64,000 bases of DNA from Dehalococcoidia bacterium (GTDB lineage Bacteria; Chloroflexota; Dehalococcoidia; Bin125). The stretch spans positions 434,001-498,000 of the forward strand of contig JAJDXE010000010.1 in the NCBI GenBank assembly GCA_022825265.1. The letters are read 5' to 3'. This document shows positions 42,448-52,700 of this stretch, one piece after another; the first letter of the stretch is position 1; each line of letters begins with the position of its first letter. The translations under genes were made by a program, and so were the position numbers. The notes beneath the pieces are model-generated. The model saw only the letters and a program-made list of their open reading frames with translations, was not told the DNA's origin and did no database searches.

Positions 42448-44077
42448 ACTCTGTGCGCCAGTGGGCGATCATTCCGTCTACGTAGAGGACTCGGAGGGCG
42501 GTGAGGAGGCCGGGGAGGAGCTGGGCCTGCTGCTGTTGGGAGACTCCGTCGAAGAGGTCGTCGAGGAGGGAACGGACCGGGCGGCGTCCGTCGATCCGGG
42601 AGGCGAGGGCGGCGACGAGCATTGAGATTGGCGCTCCCTGCGGTCTGGCCGGGGAAGACATGACTGCTCCCCACTCGAACTGTCCATCTCCGACGACCGG
42701 CTTGCGGGCCAGGCTGATGCCCTCGGCGAGGGTGGGCACGGCGTCGAGCATGGGGCTGCGATTGGGCCATACGGAGTCGATTAGGGCTGACATCTCGGTG
42801 TCGCGGCGAGCGCGCTCGGACTCGACGGCGGCCACGCCCTCGACGAAGTCAGCGGGGGCTTCGCCCTTCTCGAGCACGACGCGTTCGTAGCCCTGCGGCG
42901 GTTGTCCGGCGACAGCGGCGATGAAGGCTTCGCGCGGGGAGACGTCGTCGGTCGTCTGGGTGATGCGGCGGGCCTCCCAGAAGTAGGAGTCGGACGTGCG
43001 GTTGGAGGCGTAGAAGAGGGCGGCCATCTCGCGGAACTGGTGGTACTGCTGCATGTAGAGCTGGGTGTAGACCTCGGCGGCGGGCTCGCGCATGTCGGGG
43101 TCGCGGAGAGCTGAGGTGACGTAGGCCGAGGCGAGGACGGCGGACGAGAGCGCGAGGTGGACGCCGGAGGAGAAGAGCGGATCGATGAAGCAAGCGGCGT
43201 CGCCGACGAGGATGTAGCCGTCGCCGACGAGACGTTGCGCGGTGTAAGACCAGTCGCGGATGACTCTGGGTTCGTCGATCATCTCGGCGTCGGCGAGCAT
43301 GCTTGCGGTTCTGCCCGTCATGAACAGTTGGTTTCGATAGAACTCTTCTATCGGTTTATCGCTCAGGCGGGCGCCTCCCCATGCCGCGTCGACGACCACC
43401 CCGACGGACATGACGTCGTCGGGCAAGGGGATGGCCCAGGACCAACCGTGTTCGTAGGCCTCAATGAAGATGTTGCCCTGGTCCGGCTCGGGCAGACGTT
43501 CGGCGCCGCGGAAGTAGCTGTAGACGGCGAGGTTGCGGAAGAACTCGTCATTGGTGCGCAGATCGAGACGCGTGGCGAGGAAGCCGTTCTGTCCGCTGGC
43601 ATCGACAATCCAGTCGGCTTCTACAGATTCCGTTGCGCCGTCGTTCGATTCCACCGTTAGCGTCGGAGGCTCGGCCGATTCGACGGTCGCGTCGACGACT
43701 CGCCAGCCCTGGCGGACGTTGACGCCGTTCCGCTCGGCGTTGTCGAGCAGCATCTGGTCGAAGGTTGGGCGCCAGACCTGGTAGGCGTGGGGATAAGTGG
43801 CGTTGGTCTCGGCGAAGTGCCAGGACCAGGGCTCGGGGTCGCGGCCCCAGACCATGGTCGCGCCGTACTTGGGCGTGAAGCCGGCGGCTTCGATCTCGCC
43901 GATCACGCCGAGGGTCTCGAGGATGGGGATGGAGGCGGGGAGGAGAGACTCGCCGACATGCTCGCGGGGGAAGACCTCGCGCTCGAAGAGCGTGACGTCG
44001 AAGCCCTGTCGCGCGAGGAGTGTGGCGGCGGTGGAACCGCCGGGGCCTCCTCCGATGACGATGATGCTGTCGGCCAT
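42422..44077 (-). CDS. Flavin-dependent halogenase-like monooxygenase
   Basis: 551 residues. FAD fold: SIIVIGGGPGGSTAATLLAR. The halogenase signature WxWxIP is present as WSWAIP (212-217), and Lys70 in FTPKYGATMVWG matches the place of the active Lys in tryptophan/CmlS/PltA-type halogenases. GDAACFIDPLFSSGVHLAL is typical of the second FAD motif. No pyrrole or phenol carrier protein is nearby, so the acceptor is unknown; related non-halogenating reductases share parts of this pattern. The C-terminus runs into a dispersed repeat. TAAGCT lies 6 nt before the ATG on this strand. Confidence 0.8.
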   Translation of the reverse strand: MADSIIVIGGGPGGSTAATLLARQGFDVTLFEREVFPREHVGESLLPASIPILETLGVIGEIEAAGFTPKYGATMVWGRDPEPWSWHFAETNATYPHAYQVWRPTFDQMLLDNAERNGVNVRQGWRVVDATVESAEPPTLTVESNDGATESVEADWIVDASGQNGFLATRLDLRTNDEFFRNLAVYSYFRGAERLPEPDQGNIFIEAYEHGWSWAIPLPDDVMSVGVVVDAAWGGARLSDKPIEEFYRNQLFMTGRTASMLADAEMIDEPRVIRDWSYTAQRLVGDGYILVGDAACFIDPLFSSGVHLALSSAVLASAYVTSALRDPDMREPAAEVYTQLYMQQYHQFREMAALFYASNRTSDSYFWEARRITQTTDDVSPREAFIAAVAGQPPQGYERVVLEKGEAPADFVEGVAAVESERARRDTEMSALIDSVWPNRSPMLDAVPTLAEGISLARKPVVGDGQFEWGAVMSSPARPQGAPISMLVAALASRIDGRRPVRSLLDDLFDGVSQQQQAQLLPGLLTALRVLYVDGMIAHWRTESPLPEGEG

Positions 44078-44083
44078 GGGCAG

Positions 44084-44089
44084 AGCTTA
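44084..44089 (-). promoter_or_regulatory. -10-like TAAGCT 6 nt before an ATG
   Basis: On the minus strand TAAGCT (44089 to 44084) is 6 nt before the ATG at 44077; no Shine-Dalgarno site. Confidence 0.3.
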
Positions 44090-44103
44090 TCGAGTAGACG
44101 TCA

Positions 44104-44131
44104 AGAGACCCGCGCCGGGGCGCGGGTCTCT
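44104..44131 (-). terminator. Hairpin after the LLM oxidoreductase gene
   Basis: AGAGACCCGCGC / GCGCGGGTCTCT, perfect 12-bp stem, 4-nt loop, 27 bp past the stop at 44158 on the minus strand; only a weak T-tract follows. Confidence 0.65.
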
Positions 44132-44157
44132 GTTGGCTGAACCGGGGGTGGGCGGGG

Positions 44158-45453
44158 TTAGTCGCCCGACATTGGGGCTCCGGTCTGGGTGTCGACTTCG
44201 AAGGCTCCCTTGAGGTCGAGTTCCTTGCCCATTTCACGGACGGCGGGGATGACTTCCTCGCCAAACAGCTTCAATGAGCGCATCGCGTCCTCGTGGTTCA
44301 TGGCGCCGTCGCCGTCCCAGAAGAAGATGTTGCCGGGGCGCAGCTCTTCGAGGACGTGGCGGATCTTGGGGATGACAGTCTTGGGGGTACCCGTGATGAT
44401 CGAGTACTTGTTGACCTGTTCCTCGTAGGTGCCGAAGGCGTCGGCGTCGACCTTGTCGGTTTCGGCGTCCTTCTCGGCGAGGGCGGCGTCGCGGTCGGAC
44501 TGGCGGCCGCGGGCGGCGGCGGCGAAGGTGCTGACCGTGGGCAGGAGCTGGGTGCGAGAGGTCAGACCGGGGAGGTTCTGCAGGTTGCTGCGAACGGTGC
44601 CCTGGTTGCCCTCGAGGAACGGGTTGGCCGGGCCGCTGATGTACTTGCGTCCGGCTTCCTCGGCCAGTTCCTCGGTCTCGTCGACGTGGACCTTGAAGAG
44701 GTAGCCGTGGTGCTCGGTCGAGGCCTCGTAGCCGTTCTCGCGGGCGACCTCGTCGTAGTACTCGAACGATTTCTTGGTCGGCTCAATCTCGGTGGCGAGC
44801 ATGACGTAGGGGTAGCGATGCTCGGCGCACCACTTGACCGTGTTCCTCGACATGACACCGGGGATCCAGATCTGGGGGTGCGGCTCCTGGTAGGGGCGGG
44901 CCCAGGGGTTGACGTAGCGGTACTGGTAGTGCTCGCCTTCCCAGCGGAAGGGACCCGGTGTGGACCAAGCCTTGACGACGAAGTCGTGGGCTTCCTGGAA
45001 GCGCTCCCAGTTGAAGGGGGCCTGCGAGTTGTGGGCGACGGACTCGCGGCCGGTGCCGCGAACCCAGCCGGTGACCAGTCGGCCGCGCGAGATCATGTCG
45101 ATCTCGGCCAGTTCCTCGGCCAGCCACAGCGGGTCTTCCCAGATCGGCAGAACGTTGCCGAGCAAGACGATCTTGGCTCGCTTGGTGATCCGAGCGAGGA
45201 TGGCCGCTTCGACGTTCATCACGCCGCCCATGCAGAAGGGCGTGGAGTGATGCTCGTTAAGCATCAAGCCGTCGAAGCCCATCTCCTCGGCGTAGACCTT
45301 CTCGTCGAGGTAGCGGTTGTAGAGCTCGGCCCCGATCCGGGGGTTGTAGTCCCCGTTGGTCATGCCGAGGTCTTCAATCTCACGCCCGGTCGCTCCGACC
45401 CAGCCTGACTCGAAGTCCTGGTAGGGACGTTCCGTGAAATAGCCAACGAACAT
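44158..45453 (-). CDS. LLM-class flavin-dependent oxidoreductase
   Basis: 431 residues of the bacterial-luciferase-like TIM-barrel family. Seen: FVGYFTERPYQ, GFDGLMLNEHHSTPF, VLLGNVLPIWEDPLWLAEEL, DMISRGRLVTGWVRGTGRE and PQIWIPGVMS. It uses reduced FMN or F420 to oxidise an organic substrate; the EHHSTPF motif is typical of the FMN monooxygenase branch abundant in SAR202. A C-terminal region around 330-380 has a Lys/Asp/Ala-rich insertion. AGGA lies upstream of the ATG. Confidence 0.9.
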   Translation of the reverse strand: MFVGYFTERPYQDFESGWVGATGREIEDLGMTNGDYNPRIGAELYNRYLDEKVYAEEMGFDGLMLNEHHSTPFCMGGVMNVEAAILARITKRAKIVLLGNVLPIWEDPLWLAEELAEIDMISRGRLVTGWVRGTGRESVAHNSQAPFNWERFQEAHDFVVKAWSTPGPFRWEGEHYQYRYVNPWARPYQEPHPQIWIPGVMSRNTVKWCAEHRYPYVMLATEIEPTKKSFEYYDEVARENGYEASTEHHGYLFKVHVDETEELAEEAGRKYISGPANPFLEGNQGTVRSNLQNLPGLTSRTQLLPTVSTFAAAARGRQSDRDAALAEKDAETDKVDADAFGTYEEQVNKYSIITGTPKTVIPKIRHVLEELRPGNIFFWDGDGAMNHEDAMRSLKLFGEEVIPAVREMGKELDLKGAFEVDTQTGAPMSGD

Positions 45454-45550
45454 GGTTTGGGTTCCTGTTCCACCAACTCAGCCGGGGATCAACTGGTCGG
45501 TAATTCGTTCCTCAAGATGATACGCGATTGCCGTGTGTTCCGGTCGAGGC

Positions 45551-46345
45551 TCAGAGGCCGGCGATGAACGAGGTGACGGCGTCAGCGGCGGCCTGCGGGT
45601 TCTCGAGCTCGACGAGATGGCCCGCGCCTTCGACGACCTGCAGCGTGCTGTTGGGCAGGCTGGCGTCGTAGACCTCGGCGACGCCGAGCGGCACGACGCG
45701 GTCGTTCTCGCCCCAGAGCAGAAGCGTGGGGGTCTCGACCTCGGAGATCAGGTGCGGCAACTGGCGGTTGAACATCCAGGGCTTCCAGGTCAGCCGCGCG
45801 GTCATCTCGCGCGAGAAGTCCCAGAGTTCCTTGAGTTCGGGCGCGGCCTCGTCGCCGAAGACTTCGGCGTAGGCCTCGTCGGAGGAGAAGCCGAGCTTCA
45901 CGTACTCCTCGAACTCGTAGAAGATGACGTCGGCGATTTCGCCCTCTTCGGGCTGCACGCCGGCGGCGCCGACGAGGATGAGGCTGTCGAGGCCGTGCAG
46001 GTGCATCGAGGCGAGCTCGGCCGCGACCCAGCCGCCGAAGCCCAGGCCGAGCAGGTGGGCGTCGGTGTCGATCCCCATCTTGTGGATCGCGCTGTGCAGC
46101 AGGATCGCGATGTCTCGCGGGTGCCGCGCCCAGCCGGGTCGCTCGGACTGTCCGTACCCGGGCATGTCGAGGACGGTGACCGTGTGGTTGGCGGCGAGCT
46201 GGTCGTAGAACGGGATCCAGCCGGGCGAGCCGGTGGAGTGGTGCAGAACCACGATGTTCGGTCCGCTGCCGTCCTGCAGCGCGCTCACCTTGAGGCCGGC
46301 GACCTCGACGGCGATCTGCGAATGCGTTTCAGTCTGTGTCGTCAT
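45551..46345 (-). CDS. Alpha/beta-hydrolase fold protein without nucleophile Ser
   Basis: 264 residues from the ATG at 46345 (AGGAGAAGG 3 nt upstream). Typical fold: VVLHHSTGSPGWIPFYDQL, VLDMPGYGQSERPG, acid Asp in LLWGENDRVVP, His in VEGAGHLVELENP. The nucleophile elbow is GLGFGG instead of GxSxGG: position 102 is Gly (codon GGC), one base from AGC Ser. It is therefore unlikely to be an ordinary esterase; cofactor-free lyase, binding protein or sequencing error are options. Confidence 0.8.
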   Translation of the reverse strand: MTTQTETHSQIAVEVAGLKVSALQDGSGPNIVVLHHSTGSPGWIPFYDQLAANHTVTVLDMPGYGQSERPGWARHPRDIAILLHSAIHKMGIDTDAHLLGLGFGGWVAAELASMHLHGLDSLILVGAAGVQPEEGEIADVIFYEFEEYVKLGFSSDEAYAEVFGDEAAPELKELWDFSREMTARLTWKPWMFNRQLPHLISEVETPTLLLWGENDRVVPLGVAEVYDASLPNSTLQVVEGAGHLVELENPQAAADAVTSFIAGL

Positions 46346-46405
46346 GCACCTTCTCCTGACAGTGATTCCCCAGGTCGTGGATGAGCGTGGGATGTGTGAA
46401 TCGGT

Positions 46406-46430
46406 GTCGCGCCCGTTCAACGGGCGGGAC
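46406..46430. promoter_or_regulatory. Dyad in the hydrolase / permease divergent gap
   Basis: CGCCCGTT-C-AACGGGCG (46410-46426), extended by GTC and GAC at the ends. Near-perfect palindrome in the 181-bp gap between divergent genes; candidate operator. Confidence 0.4.
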
Positions 46431-46511
46431 AACTAGTTAGGCGCAGGCTAAGCGCCGAAGCAAACAGGAGCAACCGAGAGTCGGGTGAGGAGAGCTCGTT
46501 ACGTGCGGTCG

Positions 46512-46517
46512 TAGCAT
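46512..46517 (+). promoter_or_regulatory. -10-like TAGCAT before the first FtsX-type permease
   Basis: TAGCAT ends 9 nt before the ATG at 46527. GGAG lies between at 46519-46522, so the mRNA leader would be too short to use it fully. Confidence 0.25.
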
Positions 46518-46526
46518 TGGAGCGTC

Positions 46527-49500
46527 ATGTTGGGACTGCTGCGGTTGTTGAGGCTGGCCGCGCTGCGCGAACTGCGCGGCGGCTGGCTGTTGATGCTCGC
46601 GGCTGCGTCGCTGCTGATCATTGCGGCCGGACTGGTGGCGCTGCCGCTCGTGTTCCGGGCGGCGTCGGCCGATCTGGCGTTGCGGGAGTTGATCGAACAA
46701 TCGCCGCGCGGCGCAACATTCGCCGATCACGCGCGGGCGTTCCGACCGGCCGATGTGGACGACTTTGACGCTGTTGCGGAGACGGCGGCGGAGATCCGGA
46801 CTCGGCACCTGGCTTCGTTTGCCGGTCTGCTGGGCGATACGCGACGAATCATGGAGACGCCGCGCAGCTTTGCCGGATTCACCCGGCTGGACAACGGGAT
46901 CAACGAGTCGCTTCTGGCGTATCTGATGTCGTTCGAGCGGCTTGAGGTTCATTCGAGGCTGCAGCGCGGTGAGTGGGCAGTCGGAGCCAATGAGGCAGTG
47001 ATTGGATCGGAGTTGGCTGCCGACCTCAGCCTCGATGTCGGCAGCACGGTGACGTTTAGTGACGAGCGGGTATTCGTCGTCACCGGGATCGTTGAGCCTG
47101 CTGCGGCCAATGTGTCGGGCGTGTTGGCCTTTCATTACACCGACGTGTGGTTCGACTTGCAGATCAACATCACCCAGGGCGGAGCCGAGGAGCCGTACTT
47201 CGGGCTGTTCGTCAATGAGGCGGCGCTGGAGGGATTTGGCGCACCAGTCACTCATCGGATGCGTACCGAGCTGAACTCCGATGCGCTGAACTCGGACCAA
47301 GTGGATGATGCGATCGAGGCGTTGAGCGCGTGGCAACAGCAGTTGAGTCGGCTTGAAGGCGGATCGGCCGGCACCGTGTTGCTGGGCGCGTTGCGATCGT
47401 TTGCGAGGCAGGCGCATTTCTCGGCGGGTCAATCTCTGTTGGCAGGTCTGCAGATTGCTGCGGTCGCAATGTTCGGCGTGGCGCTGGTCGGTCGGGTGAT
47501 GGCGCAGCGGACTCGGGTTGATCGGGAGCGATTGGCGGCTCGTGGGGCGCGTCCGTGGCAGCAGGCTGGGGCGCAGGCGATGCTCGGTGGGATTGCTGCA
47601 TTTCCGGCGGCATTCCTGGGCGCCCCGCTGGCTGCGTTTGCGCTCAGCCATGCGGGACGGCTGGAGGCGGTCGCTCGCGTGTCGGGTGGCGAGCCGTTCG
47701 ATACTCGCCTGACCTGGGAGGCATGGGGACTCGCGGTCGCGGGCGCGGTGATCGCGTGGATTGCATTTGCCTCGCCGGCGTGGTTCGACGCTCGGCGGCG
47801 GGAGAACCAGCGGGTCGCCGTTGGACGGCCTCAGCGGCAATCGCTGTTTCAGCGCGCCTGGCTTGACGTCGCGCTGTTAGCGCTAGCAGCGGTGCTGTTC
47901 TTCCAGTTCGAGTCGGAGGCGTCGGGCGGAGCGCTGGCGGCGTTTGAGTCTGGTGGAATGAATCCGGTACTGATGCTGAGTCCAGGTCTACTGCTGCTGG
48001 GTGCAGCGCTGACGATCATGCGCGTGGCTCCTCGAGTCTGGAGCATCGTTGCGTCGGCACTGGCTCGCGCGCCGATTCCGTCCTGGTTGTATCTCGGTGT
48101 GCTCAATGTCTCGCGCAACCCGACGGGGCCGATGTTGTTGACCGCGTTGGTGGCATTCATTACGGCTGTGGGTTTGATTTCGGCGACGTACGCCTCGACG
48201 ATTCGCACGGTCGAGCAGACGCGGATTGATTACGAGGTGGGATCGGACCTGCGCGGAGTCTCGATTGGCGGCAACCTGTCCAACTCGACGGTTGGTCGGG
48301 TGACGGAGCCGTTGGATCGGCGTGAGGGGATCGACGCGGGTGCTGCTTACCGTGGGATCGGCTCGATCGGCGGCGACCGGGACGGCAGTCGGGTAGTCCT
48401 GCTGGGGCTGCAGACCGATCGGGTCGACGAGACAGTCGCGCTGGACGAAGCGTTGTTGGGTTTGCCGCCGGACGAGTTGCTCGCTGCGATTGCTCGGGAG
48501 CCGGGTCGCGCAGGGCAGGAGTTGCCTGAGGGCGCGGAGGCGCTGACGATCAGCGTGCGGAGTGATCCTGGGAACAGCAATCTGGAACTTGCGGCCAGGC
48601 TGATCGATGGTCACGGACAGGTGCAGATGCGCCCGTTCCGAACGAATACGGCCTCGGTGGTGGACGGGGAATGGAACACGCTGCGGACCTCGCTGGCCGG
48701 TCTGACGGAGCCGGTGCGGATCGCGGCGATTGTGCTTCGGCCGCAGGCACGGGTCGTGCGGGCTCCGACTGGAACACTGTTCCTTGATGATCTGACAGCG
48801 CACATTGGCGATAGATCGGTCGGCGTTGCGTTGTTCGACGAACCGGGACCGTGGCTGACGGCGACGGGCGGGGCGGGAGAGGACCGGATCGTTTTCGAGG
48901 CTGGACGAATGGAGTATCACTGGTCGCAGCTCGAAGCGGCGGATGAGCGGATCATTGTGCGGGAGTCGCCGAACCTGCCGGTCAATGCGGCGATGGATCG
49001 GACCTCGATGGAGACTGCCGACCTGCGTGTCGGGGATGTGGTTCCGATCGTGCTGAACAATGCCAGCATTCCGGTGCGGATCACTGCGGCGGTCGACTAC
49101 TTTCCCACGCTGAATCCCGCGCAGGGCGGATTCCTAGTGGCTGATTTGTTGGCGCTGCGGAGCGCGGCGTCGGTAGCCGCGGTCCAGGCAGTGCTGCCGA
49201 TCACTGAGGTCTGGGCGGCTGCGCAAACGAACGCGGCACGTTTGATCGCCTCGGACTTGTTGGATTCCGTGTATCTGTCAAGCACAGTGTTGGACGCGGA
49301 GGAGCAAGTCGCGGAGGCTGAAGAGGATCCATTCCGCTCAGGAGGTGCGGCGGCGCTGTTCGTCGTGGGGTTCATTGGGCTGCTAATCGTGGGTTCGGCG
49401 GCGATGGTCTTTACGCTGGCCGCAGCCGGCGGCGAGCGAGCTCGTGAGTTTGCCCTGATGCGAACGGTCGGGGCAGGCAGCGGAGGGCTGACCTCGCAGG

Positions 49501-49769
49501 CGGCGGTTGAAGTTGGTCTGGTACTTGTTGCCGGGGTCGCGCTGGGATTCGGACTCGGTCGAGCCGTGGCTGATGCGCTGTTGGCGTTTCTCGATGTGAC
49601 GGTCGAAGGCGTGGCGGCGGCTCCGCCGACTGCGCTGTCGATTGACTGGGTACTGGCCGGGATCGGCGTGGGTGTGGTGGTCGCCTGCGCGGTGCTGGGG
49701 ACGACGGCGATTGCTCGCTGGGCGACCAGTCGTGAGGCCGCGCCGCTCCTGCGCGAGGGCACCGACTAA
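46527..49769 (+). CDS. Very large FtsX-type ABC permease (1)
   Basis: 1080 residues with about ten transmembrane helices: one at 19-41, a group of six at about 310-555, and three at about 945-1065. The last group is an FtsX domain (GGAAALFVVGFIGLLIVGSA, then REFALMRTVGAGSG). Two large outside regions (about 45-300 and 570-940) would form MacB-like periplasmic or extracellular domains. Such paired permeases work in LolCDE/MacB-like mechanotransmission rather than uptake. No ATPase gene is adjacent. Overlaps the next gene as TAATG. Confidence 0.85.
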   Translation: MLGLLRLLRLAALRELRGGWLLMLAAASLLIIAAGLVALPLVFRAASADLALRELIEQSPRGATFADHARAFRPADVDDFDAVAETAAEIRTRHLASFAGLLGDTRRIMETPRSFAGFTRLDNGINESLLAYLMSFERLEVHSRLQRGEWAVGANEAVIGSELAADLSLDVGSTVTFSDERVFVVTGIVEPAAANVSGVLAFHYTDVWFDLQINITQGGAEEPYFGLFVNEAALEGFGAPVTHRMRTELNSDALNSDQVDDAIEALSAWQQQLSRLEGGSAGTVLLGALRSFARQAHFSAGQSLLAGLQIAAVAMFGVALVGRVMAQRTRVDRERLAARGARPWQQAGAQAMLGGIAAFPAAFLGAPLAAFALSHAGRLEAVARVSGGEPFDTRLTWEAWGLAVAGAVIAWIAFASPAWFDARRRENQRVAVGRPQRQSLFQRAWLDVALLALAAVLFFQFESEASGGALAAFESGGMNPVLMLSPGLLLLGAALTIMRVAPRVWSIVASALARAPIPSWLYLGVLNVSRNPTGPMLLTALVAFITAVGLISATYASTIRTVEQTRIDYEVGSDLRGVSIGGNLSNSTVGRVTEPLDRREGIDAGAAYRGIGSIGGDRDGSRVVLLGLQTDRVDETVALDEALLGLPPDELLAAIAREPGRAGQELPEGAEALTISVRSDPGNSNLELAARLIDGHGQVQMRPFRTNTASVVDGEWNTLRTSLAGLTEPVRIAAIVLRPQARVVRAPTGTLFLDDLTAHIGDRSVGVALFDEPGPWLTATGGAGEDRIVFEAGRMEYHWSQLEAADERIIVRESPNLPVNAAMDRTSMETADLRVGDVVPIVLNNASIPVRITAAVDYFPTLNPAQGGFLVADLLALRSAASVAAVQAVLPITEVWAAAQTNAARLIASDLLDSVYLSSTVLDAEEQVAEAEEDPFRSGGAAALFVVGFIGLLIVGSAAMVFTLAAAGGERAREFALMRTVGAGSGGLTSQAAVEVGLVLVAGVALGFGLGRAVADALLAFLDVTVEGVAAAPPTALSIDWVLAGIGVGVVVACAVLGTTAIARWATSREAAPLLREGTD

Positions 49770-52700
49770 TGGCGGAGCGGCGAGACTCGGGACCGGGTGA
49801 GACCGCACGAGAGTTGGGGCTGCTGGCGATCCGACGGATTACGTCGGCACCAAGGCTGTCGGCCGTTCTGTTGATTGGCGCATTGCTCGCGGTCGGACTG
49901 GCCAGTAGCGCGCCAATCTTCATTGAAGCGGTGCGAGACCTGGGACTACGTCAGACGCTGGCCGACGCCGATCCGGCAGAGCTGGATCTGCGCTTGGTGC
50001 TCTCAAATGTCAGGGCGGACTCCGAATCGGTAGGGGATGTCGAGACTCTGATTGCGGAGGAAGTCGACTCGGCCGCCTCATCTCTCACCGTCGGGCGGAT
50101 GAAGGCGATTCGAACGGGCGGATTCATTCTTCGGGAGGAAGATCAGGAGTTCAATCCGCCGAACGCCAAGCACGCGACGTTCATTGCGCAGGCTGACCTG
50201 GCCGAAGTCTCCGAGCTGGTCTCGGGGCGATCACCCGAATCGGCATCGGGCTTGATTGAGGTGGCGGTCGAGCGGGAGCAGGCGCTGGCGTTTGGGATTG
50301 AAGTGGGGGACGAACTGCTGGCCCAGCCGTTCTGGCTAGGAGAGCAGGCTGAAACTCGGGCACGGGTGGTGGGCATCATCGCGCCCTCGCTTGATGAACG
50401 GCGTTGGTCAACGCTGGATCCCGCCTTCCTGCCTCTGGCGGCGCGGGAATCGGAGTTGAGGTTCTGGACGACCCGTGAGGGAATTCTTGGCATCCTGTCC
50501 GACCAGTCGCCGTCGCTGCGCCTGGCGCTGCTACAGCGATTCAGGACCGACCTGCGCAGCGCCTCGGCGGCTGAGGCATCGGCCGCGGCCGACGCGTTGG
50601 AGTTGATGACACGCCGACTCGCTCAGTCCGTTGAAGGGATTCAGCAGGAGTCGGCGTTGATCAACACGCTGGGCGATTTCAGTCGGCGTTTCGAGTTTGC
50701 CCAGTCGACGCTGCTGATGATCGTTCTGCAATTGGTCGGGGCTGTGCTGGTCTATGCGGTGATCGCAGCGGCAATGCTGGCCGAGCAACGGACTGAGGAC
50801 ACGGCCTGGTTGCGGTCGCGTGGTGCTCGACAACGCGATGTGGCGATGCTGCACGTCGTCGAAGCGGCGATCCTGACGGCGCCGGCGGTTGCGCTTGGGC
50901 CGGTGATCGGGATGGGGCTGGTCAGCCTGTTGGGCTTCGTGCCTCCATTCGATGAGGCGTTGGCGGCAACAGGCGCCGGATCGTTCCTGCCGGTTTCGCT
51001 GCCGATCGAGGCGTGGTACCTGGCGATCGGCGCGGGCGCGCTGGCGTTGCTGGCGCAGGCCGTTCCGACGTATCGGGCGACACGCCAGACGATGGTGACG
51101 ACTCGGCGCGAACGGGGGCGTCCGCCGTCTTCATGGACTCAGCGAGCATTGATCGACGCAGCGGTGGCGGCGCTTGGGGCGCTGCTGATCTTCGAGCTGC
51201 AATGGGCGGGGGAACCGATTGACTCGCCGCTGGTTGGCGAGACTCGGCTGGACTGGCTGGCGGTGGCGACGCCAACGGTGCTGCTGTTTGTTGTCGGGCT
51301 GATCGTGCTGCGGCTGTTCCCTCCCGCGATGCGGGCATTGGCTCGGTTGGTTTCGCCCTGGCGATCGCTGACTTTGCTGCTGGGGACGTGGTATCTGGGT
51401 CGGACGCCAACGCATTACGGGCGGACGGTGTTGCTGCTGACGATTGCCGGCGCACTGGCCGTCTTTGCGGCATCGTTCCGCACGACGCTGGACACCTCGT
51501 ACAACGATCGGGCGCTGCACGCGGCAGGCGCGTCGGTGCGGATGACGGAGCCGTTCTCGGAGATCGTTCCGTTTGAGCAGATTCAAGAGGTCGGCGGCGG
51601 ATCGGTGGCGCAGATCAAGCGGATCGTGGGGGCGTTCGATGGAGATGAGGATTCCGGGCGAGTGCAGATTGCGGCGCTGGATGCGGAGACGGTGGCCGGA
51701 CAACTGGAGGACCGACAGATCGAATGGGCGCTGCCACCCTCGCAATTGGCGAGCATCGGTGGAGTTCTCGCCGATGCGCCAGGCTCGGTGATTGAGGAGC
51801 TTGACGGCTTCCTGAAGCTACAAGTTGGGGTCGTGCGGTTGGAACAGGAGACGCCGATCGGGATCAAGGTGAAGGACGCGGTCGGCCGCTATTGGTGGTA
51901 CCTGATCGACACATTGAGACCACAGCAAGCCCAGGCAGATGCAGAGCTCAGAACGGTCACGGGCCGGGTGACCATAGAGCCGGCTGCGTACCTGCCGCTT
52001 GAGGGTTCACGGCTGATCCAGGGTCAAAGCAGATTCCGGCCGACGGTGGTCGAGCGCCCGATTGCTCCCTTGACCTTGATCTCGCTGGACCTGGCCCTGA
52101 CTCGTTCATCAGGGGAGATCCTGTTGGGTGATCTGACGTACGAGCAGCGCGGCGAGTCGCAGCTGCTGGCCGACTTCAGCTCAGGCAAGTGGGAGGCCGC
52201 GCCGCTCGAAGTGGGAGAAGAGCCGCTTGATTTCTTCACCGTGACCGACTTGGGCGTACGATATCGCTGGAACGCGATCCCTTCCTCGCTGCGAGGAATT
52301 CGCTACATCGCTGAGCGTGAACCGCTGCCGGCGCTGCTTTCGGTCGAGGCGATGAAGCAGGGTCGATTGAACATCGGGGAGACGGTTCGGCTGCGGGTCG
52401 GTCCGACGCCGATGAAGTTCGAGGTCGTTGGGTCGTTTGAGACGTTTCCCAGCTACGACCCCCAGCGCGACGATCCGCTCGTCCTGATCGATCGGGCAGC
52501 GTTCGTCGAGCGGCTGTACGGCAGTGCCGCCGCCGGCGTGGCACTGGCTGTGAGCGACGAACTCTGGGTCTCGGCGCCACTCGAGCGCTGGTCGCAGTTG
52601 CTGGTCGAGTATGAGGTGCCGTCTGCGGGTGATGGGATTTCCACGATCGAAAGTGCACGTGAGGAACTTGCCGCCGACCCGCTGATCGTCGCCTCGTGGA

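Noticed and set aside
46437..47840. A 467-codon open frame antisense to the first FtsX-type permease
   Set aside because: Arg/Gln/His-rich, no domain, overlaps a clear coding region.
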